From: Bacteroides sp. M10
GTDB taxonomy: Bacteria; Bacteroidota; Bacteroidia; Bacteroidales; Bacteroidaceae
Direction: 5' to 3'
Assembly (NCBI RefSeq): GCF_014334015.1
Contig: NZ_CP060488.1
Location: 4,918,501-4,982,500, forward strand
DNA length: 64,000 bases
The notes under the pieces were generated by a model, which was not told where the DNA came from, did not search any database, and worked only from the letters and a program-made list of their open reading frames with translations. Made by a program: the position numbers and the translations under genes. Of the stretch, positions 55,040-63,307 are shown in pieces (the first letter of the stretch is position 1; each line of letters starts with the position of its first letter).

Positions 55040-55775
55040 GTCTTTCTCCTCCTTCCTCAAAATAATGGTTATAAATATCAGACAATTCCTGCTTCTTATC
55101 TTTCAATTCTGCCATATCAATCAAAGCAAGTAATTGGCCATTACTGAACAAACCTACCCGGTCGCACACTTTCTGTACCTGATCCAGATGATGGGAAGAG
55201 AAAAGTACAGTCAGTCCCTCTTCTTTACTCAACCAGCGAATCAGTTCGATAAATTCCTGAACACCTGCAGGGTCAATCCCTGAAGTCGGCTCATCGAGAA
55301 TAATAATCTCCGGATTTTTAATAAGTACATCAGCCAATCCCAACCGCTGTCTCATACCACGAGAGTATTTCCCGGTCTTTTTGGCTAACTGATCTTCAAG
55401 GCCTACCCGCTTCATCAGTTCCATAGCCTTGGTTTTTGCCTCTTTATCAGAAATACCATTTAATCGCGCTGTATAGATCAAATTCTCCGGTCCTGTCATA
55501 TCATCATAGAATCCTACATCTTCTGGCAAATACCCAATTTTCCTTTTTACCTCAATGGGGTGTGTAGTAGAATTGATTCCACAAATTTCAACTGTTCCCG
55601 AAGTAGGCTCTGTCAATCCCAACATCATTAAGATAGTAGTTGATTTTCCAGCGCCATTCGGTCCCAGCAATCCGAAAATTTCTCCTTTCCGGATATTCAG
55701 GCGAATATGATCTACAGCAGTGAAATTACCGTATTGTTTGGTCAAATCGGTAAGTACGATCACTTGTTCGCCCAT
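55032..55775 (-). CDS. ABC transporter ATP-binding protein
   Basis: A 247-residue ATPase. Walker A GPNGAGKS at 38-45, signature YSRGMRQ at 137-143, Walker B ILDEP with Asp161-Glu162, and a switch His (FSSHH) near 196. It energises the permease encoded by the overlapping downstream gene and is 3 bp from the end of the NEW3-domain gene. The three genes form one operon, reminiscent of NosDFY and GldAFG-type systems. Confidence 0.95.
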   Translation of the reverse strand: MGEQVIVLTDLTKQYGNFTAVDHIRLNIRKGEIFGLLGPNGAGKSTTILMMLGLTEPTSGTVEICGINSTTHPIEVKRKIGYLPEDVGFYDDMTGPENLIYTARLNGISDKEAKTKAMELMKRVGLEDQLAKKTGKYSRGMRQRLGLADVLIKNPEIIILDEPTSGIDPAGVQEFIELIRWLSKEEGLTVLFSSHHLDQVQKVCDRVGLFSNGQLLALIDMAELKDKKQELSDIYNHYFEEGGERHE

Positions 55776-55778
55776 AAT

Positions 55779-56924
55779 TTACCTCCTTCCATATTTACGG
55801 AACAGATAGTAAACCACGCCGATGGTGGCAATAATGATAAGAACGCCTACCCATCCCCATATCATCGGAGTTTTTACTGCAACTCTGAACTGCGCATCGG
55901 CATTTACTTCAGGAGTTTTTGCCATGATGGTAGTCACATAGTCGCCTGGCAATGCTTTTTTAGAAGCTTTCAAAGTAGCCATAACCGTTGATGTCTCTCC
56001 GGCTTTTAGTGCATCGATTTTTGAAGGTTCGAAAGTTACTTCCCAGTCAGCAGGTTTATTGGCAGACAGCTGAATATCTTTCAGTAATGAAGAGCCTGTG
56101 TTTCTGACTTCCAGTTCTATTTTCTTTATATCACCTGCTGTGACATCTGTACTCAATAACCCACGGGGAGTAGTCAGTTCCATTTGATAAGAGCCGGTAA
56201 CAACCACTTCCAGTTCCAATTCAGCGGAAGTGGTACCTGTAGCGGCACGTACCGGAATTTTGTAACTGCCGGCTTCTACATTGGCAGGAGGAGTAATATC
56301 TATACTTACATTTTGAGTACTGTTGGCTTCCACTTGTGCAGAAGTGGCTTGCTTATAATTAGGTTTAAAAACTACATTCCAACCTCTGGGTGCATTAGCC
56401 ATCAAAGCATATAGCTGCTGGTCGGCAGTCTGATTCTTTAAAGTGGCGCTGAAAGTGAAGGTTGATTTAGAATTTCCCTGCATGTTGGGTTGGTCGGTAG
56501 TAAATTCAGTCTGGTATGTTCCTTTTTGAGCAACCACCACATCCAATGGAAGTTTGGCGTTTCCGGCATATACCACAAAGTGATAATTACCTTTATTCAC
56601 CTTTAATGGGACTTCGACTTTTAAATTGAAAGTCTTTTTCTCTTTGGGAAGTACCGATAGTTGGCTAAGGCTCCAGCCACCGGATTTCATTTCGTGTTTC
56701 CAACTGGCGGACAATCCGCTGACAGAAAGATTCGCATTCGTCAACTGGTCTGTGTTGTTGATAAGATCAATACTGTAGTCAATTGACGCTCCGGGAGATA
56801 CGGAGATTTTTGTGTAAGGTGTGTACAGAATCACGCTCTTAGGTATTGAATCATTGGCGTGCGTGTAACTCATAGGGATCATCCCCAATAGAATAGCTAA
56901 TAATAAAAAATAATTTGTTCTCAT
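55779..56924 (-). CDS. NEW3-domain membrane-anchored periplasmic protein
   Basis: A 381-residue protein. Signal peptide (MRTNYFLLLAILLGMIPMSYTHA), then three Ig-like NEW3-type repeats (about 35-125, 130-225, 235-335) with recurring patterns such as NAPRGWNVVFKP and NKPADWEVTFEP, and a C-terminal membrane helix (about 352-373) with a basic tail (FRKYGRR). It sits on the outer face of the inner membrane. The start at 56924 (or 56930) is favoured because the -7 box at 56981 makes a start at 56969 too close to the transcript start. It is 3 bp from the ABC ATPase gene, so it is probably the periplasmic partner of that transporter. Confidence 0.85.
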   Translation of the reverse strand: MRTNYFLLLAILLGMIPMSYTHANDSIPKSVILYTPYTKISVSPGASIDYSIDLINNTDQLTNANLSVSGLSASWKHEMKSGGWSLSQLSVLPKEKKTFNLKVEVPLKVNKGNYHFVVYAGNAKLPLDVVVAQKGTYQTEFTTDQPNMQGNSKSTFTFSATLKNQTADQQLYALMANAPRGWNVVFKPNYKQATSAQVEANSTQNVSIDITPPANVEAGSYKIPVRAATGTTSAELELEVVVTGSYQMELTTPRGLLSTDVTAGDIKKIELEVRNTGSSLLKDIQLSANKPADWEVTFEPSKIDALKAGETSTVMATLKASKKALPGDYVTTIMAKTPEVNADAQFRVAVKTPMIWGWVGVLIIIATIGVVYYLFRKYGRR

Positions 56925-56980
56925 AGTCATACAAAAGTTCTTATGGTTGTTTAATATGAATATTGTCAAATTTGTGTGTG

Positions 56981-56988
56981 CAAAAATA
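56981..56988 (-). promoter_or_regulatory. -7 box (TATTTTTG) for the NEW3/ABC operon
   Basis: An exact minus-strand TAnnTTTG, about 50 bp upstream of the preferred start; 61 bp from palindrome array C. Confidence 0.6.
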
Positions 56989-57049
56989 AACGATGTATCT
57001 ATTAGTAGTTTTAAAAGAATCCTAAAGAATCTAATTTCAGGAAGAAATT

Positions 57050-57128
57050 ATAGTGACACTATCCCTATAGGATGGTGACGGTATCCTTTATATATAGTGA
57101 TGCTATGTTAACCGGATAGCGTCACTAT
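57050..57128. repeat. 22-bp-period palindrome array C (four units)
   Basis: Units at 57050, 57072, 57094 and 57116: ATAGTGACACTAT, ATGGTGACGGTAT, ATAGTGATGCTAT, ATAGCGTCACTAT; 9-bp spacers CCCTATAGG, CCTTTATAT, GTTAACCGG. Same motif, number of units and period as array A, and the last unit is identical. It lies between divergent genes, followed by a T-rich run. Confidence 0.9.
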
Positions 57129-57248
57129 ATTTTTTCGATTTTTTTTCGGAAATTCTCAAAATTCCCAAATCTTTTCAGATTCTCCTCTCATCTTTGCATT
57201 ATCAAATTAATAATAATAGTAAAAACCAATATTAAAAAAACAACGATT

Positions 57249-57686
57249 ATGAAAAAGTTAGTATTCTTATTAGTGTGTCTTTTCACTTTGCAAACAGTAG
57301 CTCGTGCAGATGACGACAAACCAATCCAGGTAACTCAAATGCCACAACCGGCACAGCAGTTTATCAAACAGCATTTTGCCGACAGCAAAGTAGCATTAGC
57401 CAAAATGGAGAGTGATTTCTTTTATAAAAGTTATGAAGTGATTTTCACGAATGGCGATAAAGTGGAGTTTGACAACAAAGGCAACTGGGAAGAAGTGAAC
57501 TGCAAATATAGTTTTGTACCTACAGCAATTATTCCGGCAGCTATTCAGAAATACGTAACGACCAATTATCCTGATGCTAAAATTCTAAAAATTGAGAGAG
57601 ATAAGAAAGATTATGAAGTAAAACTGTCCAACCGTACGGAACTGAAGTTTGACCTGAAATTTAATTTGATTGATATTGATTTCTAA
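57249..57686 (+). CDS. PepSY-like periplasmic protein
   Basis: A 145-residue secreted protein with a signal peptide (1-20, LLVCLFTLQTVARA). Two PepSY-like half-domains of the PF11396 type: QMPQPAQQFIKQHFADSKVALAKMESDFFYKSYEVIFTNGDKVEFDNKGNWEEV and IPAAIQKYVTTNYPDAKILKIERDKKDYEVKLSN. The family is common in Bacteroidetes, has a fold akin to beta-lactamase-inhibitor protein, and has no firm function; protein binding or inhibition is suspected. A near-consensus box CATCTTTG lies at 57189. A lipoprotein paralogue follows after 21 bp. Confidence 0.85.
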   Translation: MKKLVFLLVCLFTLQTVARADDDKPIQVTQMPQPAQQFIKQHFADSKVALAKMESDFFYKSYEVIFTNGDKVEFDNKGNWEEVNCKYSFVPTAIIPAAIQKYVTTNYPDAKILKIERDKKDYEVKLSNRTELKFDLKFNLIDIDF

Positions 57687-57707
57687 ACCTATTTAAATTG
57701 AACAAAG

Positions 57708-58565
57708 ATGAAGCTAAAGATTTATACACTTTTACTGGCACTAAGCGTCGCATGGAGTCTACAAAGTTGCGACAACGATGACGATGGTTCAATAGCTGTT
57801 CCTGCCGAACTTCAAAGTGCATTCTCATCCAAATTCCCTAATGCTGCAAATGTGAAGTGGGAAACTAAGTCCGGATATTATGTAGCAGATTTCTATGACG
57901 GATATGAAGCATCTGCATGGTTCACCCAAGATGGTAAATGGCAAATGACAGAAACGGACATTCCTTACAATGCATTACCACAAGCAGTAAAAACGTCTTT
58001 TGAGAGCAGCGAATATGCCTCATGGAAGCGGGATGATATAGACAAACTGGAACGGACAGGCGTTGAAACTGTTTTCGTAATTGAAGTCGAAAAGCAGAAT
58101 CAGGAGGTAGATTTGTATTATTCTGCTGATGGAACTCTGATTAAAAGCATTGTAGACACTGATAATGATAACACCGAACATCTTCCTGTACAATTGACTG
58201 AAGCTATGAAAAACTTCATCAATGAAAAGTATCCGAATGCAAGAATCATGGAAGTAGACGTTGAGGATGATAGGAATGATTGGGATTTCGGATATACAGA
58301 GGTAGATATCATTCATAATGGAATCTCAAAAGATGTATTGTTCAACCAGACTGGAAATTGGTATTCTACTTCATGGGAAATACGTCAGAATGAATTGCCT
58401 GAAGCAGTAAACAATACTCTCAATAATCAATATGGAGAATATCGTTTTGACGAAGCGGAGTATATTGAAAAAGCAGATGGTAGCATATATTATCGAATTG
58501 AACTTGAGAAGGGGAATGTAGATAAAGTAGTAAACATAGGCGAGAACGGTACTGTCCTTTCATAG
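57708..58565 (+). CDS. PepSY-like lipoprotein
   Basis: A 285-residue lipoprotein with lipobox at Cys21 (SLQSCDNDDDG), whose acidic residues after Cys are typical of Bacteroides lipoproteins. Three to four PepSY-like repeats follow (LQSAFSSKFPNAANVKWETKSGYYVADFYDGYEASAWFTQDGKW; LTEAMKNFINEKYPNARIMEVDVEDD; LPEAVNNTLNNQYGEYRFDEAEYIEK). It is a longer paralogue of the upstream gene in the same operon, which a terminator closes. Function unknown. Confidence 0.85.
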   Translation: MKLKIYTLLLALSVAWSLQSCDNDDDGSIAVPAELQSAFSSKFPNAANVKWETKSGYYVADFYDGYEASAWFTQDGKWQMTETDIPYNALPQAVKTSFESSEYASWKRDDIDKLERTGVETVFVIEVEKQNQEVDLYYSADGTLIKSIVDTDNDNTEHLPVQLTEAMKNFINEKYPNARIMEVDVEDDRNDWDFGYTEVDIIHNGISKDVLFNQTGNWYSTSWEIRQNELPEAVNNTLNNQYGEYRFDEAEYIEKADGSIYYRIELEKGNVDKVVNIGENGTVLS

Positions 58566-58606
58566 GTCAAAGTGTATAATTCTGAAACCTAATTCTCACA
58601 AACAAC

Positions 58607-58650
58607 AAACGATGACATAATTCCTGATGGATATGTCATCGTTTATTATT
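58607..58650. terminator. Bidirectional terminator
   Basis: A perfect 13-bp stem, AAACGATGACATA with TATGTCATCGTTT, a 12-nt loop and T-rich tail, between the PepSY-like gene and the convergent tamB. Confidence 0.9.
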
Positions 58651-58655
58651 TTTTA

Positions 58656-61600
58656 CTATTCTTGTGCACGTTTTCTTTTCACCGCCGATTTAGCAGTTTT
58701 ATCAGTGATGCTGTCTGTTTGTTGCGGTTTCACCTTTTCAGTTTCTTCCCGTTTCCGCTTATTGCGTAACCGCCATTTATTCCAGAAATATAGATCACTC
58801 CATTTATTGAAATCCTTTTTATACATAATACCTACACCTTGCGTAGTCAAATTTGTTTTTGTGTAATAACGGTCATTTGTCTCATTATAAGCCTTCAAAC
58901 GGATATCTCCCGAACGGGTAATCAGCCATTCTGCTTCAAAGTCTCCTACAAAGTTAGTATTAGCCATCGGATTATCCCGATAACCGAAGTTTCCGTTTAT
59001 CAATAAACGGTTATTCAATAATTGTCCCGACAAGATACCTTCTACTTCCATATCTGTCCAACCCTTATCACCCGTACTCAAATTCGTACCGATATTCCAG
59101 TTATTCGTTTCAAAGACCTGTGAAAGTGCATTGTTCAACTGGCCGGAAAGAGTAGATGAGAGCACCGATGACATCACATTCGAATTCTGATTATTATTAC
59201 GGGCATCTTCCGTATAGAACTTGCCAATACCCAACAAATAAAGAATCTGCATATTCATTTGCTCTTCCGTACTGATATAATTACGTACCAATGTTTGTAT
59301 TTCATCTCTTTCATTCGGAAGCTCAATACCCAGTTTGATAGTCGGTCGTACCAGCATACCACTTAGATTCATGATACAATTTACACGCACATTGGGTTGT
59401 TGTATAATAGCCGAAGCATCCGGTATCAAATCATTCAAAGAGGCAGAGTTCACTGTATATGAAGCTTGTATGTCCATATTAGCATCCAAAGGTGCACCAT
59501 TGAACGTTATTGTACTTCCATCTTTGATAATAAAGTCTTTACGGATCACTTCCTGCAAACTAAATTTATATACTCCTTGATTGATCCGGTAATTACCGAA
59601 CATTTTCACATCGCCCTTATTATAAAATTCCGTCCGGATATTTCCCGTACCTTTTCCGCTGATATAATCTCCGGCAATAGGGTCCATAATGATTCGCATG
59701 GTGGCATCGGGAGTTGCATCCACCAGAATATTCAAACGGATATCCGTTTTCTGCTCTTCCTCCTCCTGGCGTTTTTGCTGTATTTGTTCGTAATATGAGA
59801 TTACTTGAACAGAATCCTGGATAGTACGGCGAGGTGTTTTATCTACAAATTTGATAAACTGATTGCTAGTAGCCGATGCTACACTACCATTAATATAGGT
59901 AAAGGTAGTATTTCGATTTGTAGTCATGGCCACATTTACGTCGAGCCCCTGTATGGCGTTTCCAGAGAGCAATACATTCCCGGTACCATATACCGTACCA
60001 TAGAAAGGCATATCTGTCGATTCTTTTGTGTTCATCACAAGCATATTATTTGCCTGTATCTCGAAACGATAGTTTAGGTTCTTAAAATGCTGGAAATGCA
60101 AATATCCATTCATTCTCCCCGAATGCCCTTCCATATCAGAGATATGTATATTATTGAATGTCAATCCGGTAGGAGCCAGATGAATAGTATCTTTTACTGC
60201 AAAATGCGTGTTTAAAATATCAAAATTCATAGATGCGTCTGTCATAACTGCACCATCCAGGTTCAATCCTTTAAATTTTCCATAGAAATGTACTTTTCCT
60301 GTTCCTCGCCCTTTAATATCATTGGCAATAGACTTCATATAATGTTCGAGGAATTTCAGATTCAATTCATTTGCTTCAATATTTAAATCAAGTCCGCTCT
60401 CGGGTTTTAATGGATAAATAATACCCGTGACACGCGACGGAGAAGGAGATATATCCTGAATGGATGCATCCAACCGGATACCTCTGTTTTCATTATCCCA
60501 CTCACCATATATATCCAGTTCACCCAAACGACCGTGATTGAGTGAGAAATTCTTTATAAATAAACGGGTATTCATGATAGGCTTTTTAAGCACTCCGCTT
60601 GCATAAGCCGTTCCTGTTGCATCGCCCTCAAAATTTACATCGTCGGATATACTTGCAATATCAAATACATATCCCATATTTATATCCTTTAGATCAACCT
60701 TTACAGTATCTTTAGGATTCTCGGAAAGCCGGCCGTTAATACGTACATATCTATCCTGATGACTAAAGTAGAAGTTATTCACATCCACTCGTCCGGAATC
60801 GACCACCACCTGCGAAGAATGTATCTTCCAAAGAGTATCATTTAAAATAACGTCAGTAGGTTTCACATCCACCATCGCTTTCAACAATGACTTTTCTCCG
60901 CTTGTACGTAGAAATTTGGCAACAGCTGCTAATTTCCCGCTATATGTTGCTGCAGCATTATTTCCCCAATCCAAAGTCGTACTGACATTGTCATCTTTAG
61001 CTTGTGCATCCAGAGATAGATTGACTGCCCCTTTCTTTTTCAAATTAGTCAGACGAACCCGTGCACGAATATGATCTGCCGGATTCTCGCACAGAATCAT
61101 GCCTGACTCAATAAAGTTATTCTTATATTGCAGACGGGGAAAATATCCCTCTACACGCAAGCGTTGTAAAGCATCATTAAAATATCCCTTCAACGTAGAA
61201 TGAGTATACACCGTTAACGGTATATCAAATATCGTAGATAAAATGTCCGTATTATATATATGTATATCAAACAAAAAGTTATTATGGGTTTCAATCGGCT
61301 TCTTGGGAGGTAATATCAAAGACGGCACATATTTCCGCATAATATTCAGAATACTGGCAGGTAATGTGTGATATTGGAATTTTCCCTCTATGCTTGCTTT
61401 CAGGAATTCAGAAGTCAATCTAAGCTGATTTTCTCCATTTTGTTTGGTTGCCCGGATATTCATATTCTGCATGAAATATGCTTTATCCGGAGCTGTAAAT
61501 TCCAAGCTATCCACATTGATTTCTCCAATCATCTCATCCACTGATCCACCTGTAAAATTAGCTTTCAGTTTTAAAGAGAACTCTGCATCAGGATATTTGG

Positions 61601-63137
61601 TCGTAAGATTCAAGTCATGTGGGCGTACTTTATTGACTACTGCAAGAAAATTAAAAGTAGGAACTTTGGATGCAACATTTACGTCTCCATTCAGATAAAT
61701 AGAGCCATTAGGATCATCCAACGCTATCTTTCCATTAAATCCGCCTTGTTTGTATTCTCCGTCCAGTGTGATATTCTCATATCTATATCTGCTATAATCT
61801 ATCGAAGCAATCAGTCCTTTCAACTCTACGGCAGGCAAGTGGTCAGCAATATGCCGGCCATGTACATCCAGATTGAAAGTAATTTCTCCCAACTCCTCAT
61901 TATCCAATAATTTACCTAGTTGAAAGTCCTCTGTTTTGACAGCTCCGGAATACGCAAATAATCCTTTTGTCTTATCAGAACTCAATTTTAAGTCGGTCTT
62001 TACATTTCCAAGACTCGTTTGTAATTGCCCATAAGTAACTAAGTCCGTGAAGTATCCCGAAATTTCTCCCTGGAAACTCACGTTTCCCAAACGTTCGAGA
62101 AGAGGAGGAACTCCATTATAATTATGGCTCAAATTACGCACTAAAAAACCGACTCCACGCGTATTGGCCGAAAGTTCGGAAAGAGTTCCATATACATACG
62201 CATCTTGTGGACGCGATAAGTCCTGAAGCGATACATCTCCTCGCAGACGGAACTGACGGTCATCGGCTGTAATCTCCAGATGCGAACAAGTCAACTGATC
62301 CACAGTTCCCTTCACCTCCATGTCCAACGTCACCGGTTCCTTAAAATGCGAGAGGATAGGGACAAAAGGGGAAATATCTTTTAAAGTAACTTGCGATGGC
62401 AAAGTACGGAAAGAGAAATGCACCTGTTCTGTAAAACGGTCAAAAGCTTTCAAACTATCATACTCCAAATGAATAGTATCGAGCTTGAGAGAGGTTTCGG
62501 GCAATTCTATTGTAAAATTATCAATGTTTGTCTGCTTGTTATTGGCAACCAGTTTCAAACTCATTTTTTTCAAAGAGAAGCCGGATGCTTTTTCATCAAG
62601 GCTCAATCGCTTGATCCCTAAATTCAAAGAGTCCTTACTTAATGCCTTCAGCGATATATTAGCGATGATATTTTGAAGCTGAATATGCTTAGCGTTAAAT
62701 TTCCCCGGTGTTTCTTCTTCCGACAACACATGATAAGACATCCTTCCACGACGAATCAGGATGGAATTAATACGCAAATCAAGAGAGTTTTCTTTCTTCA
62801 CGGTATCTTTGGAAGCAAAAGCATCCAAAACAAACTTAAAATTAGGAGGGGAATCCGGAGTCTCTTTCCGGAGATTGATATTAAATCCGAAAAGCTGGAC
62901 ACTGCTAATGGATATCTTTCCTTTAAAAAAAGGCATAATATCGAACTTGGCAGACAAACGTGTGACTTTGAGCATTTCCTGACCACTCTGATCGTCAAGC
63001 AATACATCATCAATAATAATACGGTTCAATAGACCGATATTAATTCTACCAATTACTACCTTTGTATTTAAAACTTCGGAAAGTTCTTCAGCTACAAATA
63101 CACTCATTGCTTGCTGAATGTTTGGTATATTCAGCAA
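58656..63137 (-). CDS. tamB: TamB/DUF490-type translocation and assembly protein
   Basis: A 1493-residue protein from the first conventional start codon (TTG, 63137). It is largely repeated beta-strand, forming the long TamB groove, with an AsmA-like N-terminal part (VFVAEELSEVLNTKVVIGRINIGLLNRIIIDDVLL) and the DUF490/TamB C-terminal domain (about 1120-1460; IMDPIAGDYISGKGTGNIRTEF, GMLVRPTIKLGIELPNERDE, LLGIGKFY). TamB-type proteins bridge inner and outer membranes and help lipid transport or outer-membrane protein assembly. The frame stays open upstream and encodes a membrane anchor (KKTVRWVVGIVLGVYIGTIV), so the real start is probably the CTG at 63200. A C-terminal basic tail is present. 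It diverges from tsaD. Confidence 0.9.
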   Translation of the reverse strand: MLNIPNIQQAMSVFVAEELSEVLNTKVVIGRINIGLLNRIIIDDVLLDDQSGQEMLKVTRLSAKFDIMPFFKGKISISSVQLFGFNINLRKETPDSPPNFKFVLDAFASKDTVKKENSLDLRINSILIRRGRMSYHVLSEEETPGKFNAKHIQLQNIIANISLKALSKDSLNLGIKRLSLDEKASGFSLKKMSLKLVANNKQTNIDNFTIELPETSLKLDTIHLEYDSLKAFDRFTEQVHFSFRTLPSQVTLKDISPFVPILSHFKEPVTLDMEVKGTVDQLTCSHLEITADDRQFRLRGDVSLQDLSRPQDAYVYGTLSELSANTRGVGFLVRNLSHNYNGVPPLLERLGNVSFQGEISGYFTDLVTYGQLQTSLGNVKTDLKLSSDKTKGLFAYSGAVKTEDFQLGKLLDNEELGEITFNLDVHGRHIADHLPAVELKGLIASIDYSRYRYENITLDGEYKQGGFNGKIALDDPNGSIYLNGDVNVASKVPTFNFLAVVNKVRPHDLNLTTKYPDAEFSLKLKANFTGGSVDEMIGEINVDSLEFTAPDKAYFMQNMNIRATKQNGENQLRLTSEFLKASIEGKFQYHTLPASILNIMRKYVPSLILPPKKPIETHNNFLFDIHIYNTDILSTIFDIPLTVYTHSTLKGYFNDALQRLRVEGYFPRLQYKNNFIESGMILCENPADHIRARVRLTNLKKKGAVNLSLDAQAKDDNVSTTLDWGNNAAATYSGKLAAVAKFLRTSGEKSLLKAMVDVKPTDVILNDTLWKIHSSQVVVDSGRVDVNNFYFSHQDRYVRINGRLSENPKDTVKVDLKDINMGYVFDIASISDDVNFEGDATGTAYASGVLKKPIMNTRLFIKNFSLNHGRLGELDIYGEWDNENRGIRLDASIQDISPSPSRVTGIIYPLKPESGLDLNIEANELNLKFLEHYMKSIANDIKGRGTGKVHFYGKFKGLNLDGAVMTDASMNFDILNTHFAVKDTIHLAPTGLTFNNIHISDMEGHSGRMNGYLHFQHFKNLNYRFEIQANNMLVMNTKESTDMPFYGTVYGTGNVLLSGNAIQGLDVNVAMTTNRNTTFTYINGSVASATSNQFIKFVDKTPRRTIQDSVQVISYYEQIQQKRQEEEEQKTDIRLNILVDATPDATMRIIMDPIAGDYISGKGTGNIRTEFYNKGDVKMFGNYRINQGVYKFSLQEVIRKDFIIKDGSTITFNGAPLDANMDIQASYTVNSASLNDLIPDASAIIQQPNVRVNCIMNLSGMLVRPTIKLGIELPNERDEIQTLVRNYISTEEQMNMQILYLLGIGKFYTEDARNNNQNSNVMSSVLSSTLSGQLNNALSQVFETNNWNIGTNLSTGDKGWTDMEVEGILSGQLLNNRLLINGNFGYRDNPMANTNFVGDFEAEWLITRSGDIRLKAYNETNDRYYTKTNLTTQGVGIMYKKDFNKWSDLYFWNKWRLRNKRKREETEKVKPQQTDSITDKTAKSAVKRKRAQE

Positions 63138-63233
63138 AACAATAGTCCCGATATATACTCCCAGTACAATACCTACTACCCAGCGTACAGTCTTTTTCAG
63201 CGTTCTGATATGCGATAACTTTTATTTTGCGAA

Positions 63234-63241
63234 CAAAAATA
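63234..63241 (-). promoter_or_regulatory. -7 box (TATTTTTG) for tamB
   Basis: An exact minus-strand TAnnTTTG. Transcription should start near 63227, which leaves room for a start codon near 63200 but gives a 90-nt leader for the TTG at 63137. Confidence 0.6.
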
Positions 63242-63275
63242 TAAAATAGTTCGTTACGAATCGTAGTTTTATGAT

Positions 63276-63283
63276 TACTTTTG
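63276..63283 (+). promoter_or_regulatory. -7 box (TACTTTTG) for tsaD
   Basis: An exact TAnnTTTG 24 bp upstream of the tsaD ATG, divergent from the tamB box 34 bp away. Confidence 0.65.
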
Positions 63284-63307
63284 CACCGTTTAATAGTTTA
63301 AATACTT

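Noticed and set aside
55032..55775. This ATPase as the missing subunit of the efflux operon at 43976-48756
   Set aside because: It is co-transcribed and overlapping with its own permease and NEW3 partner, about 6 kb away and in a different operon.
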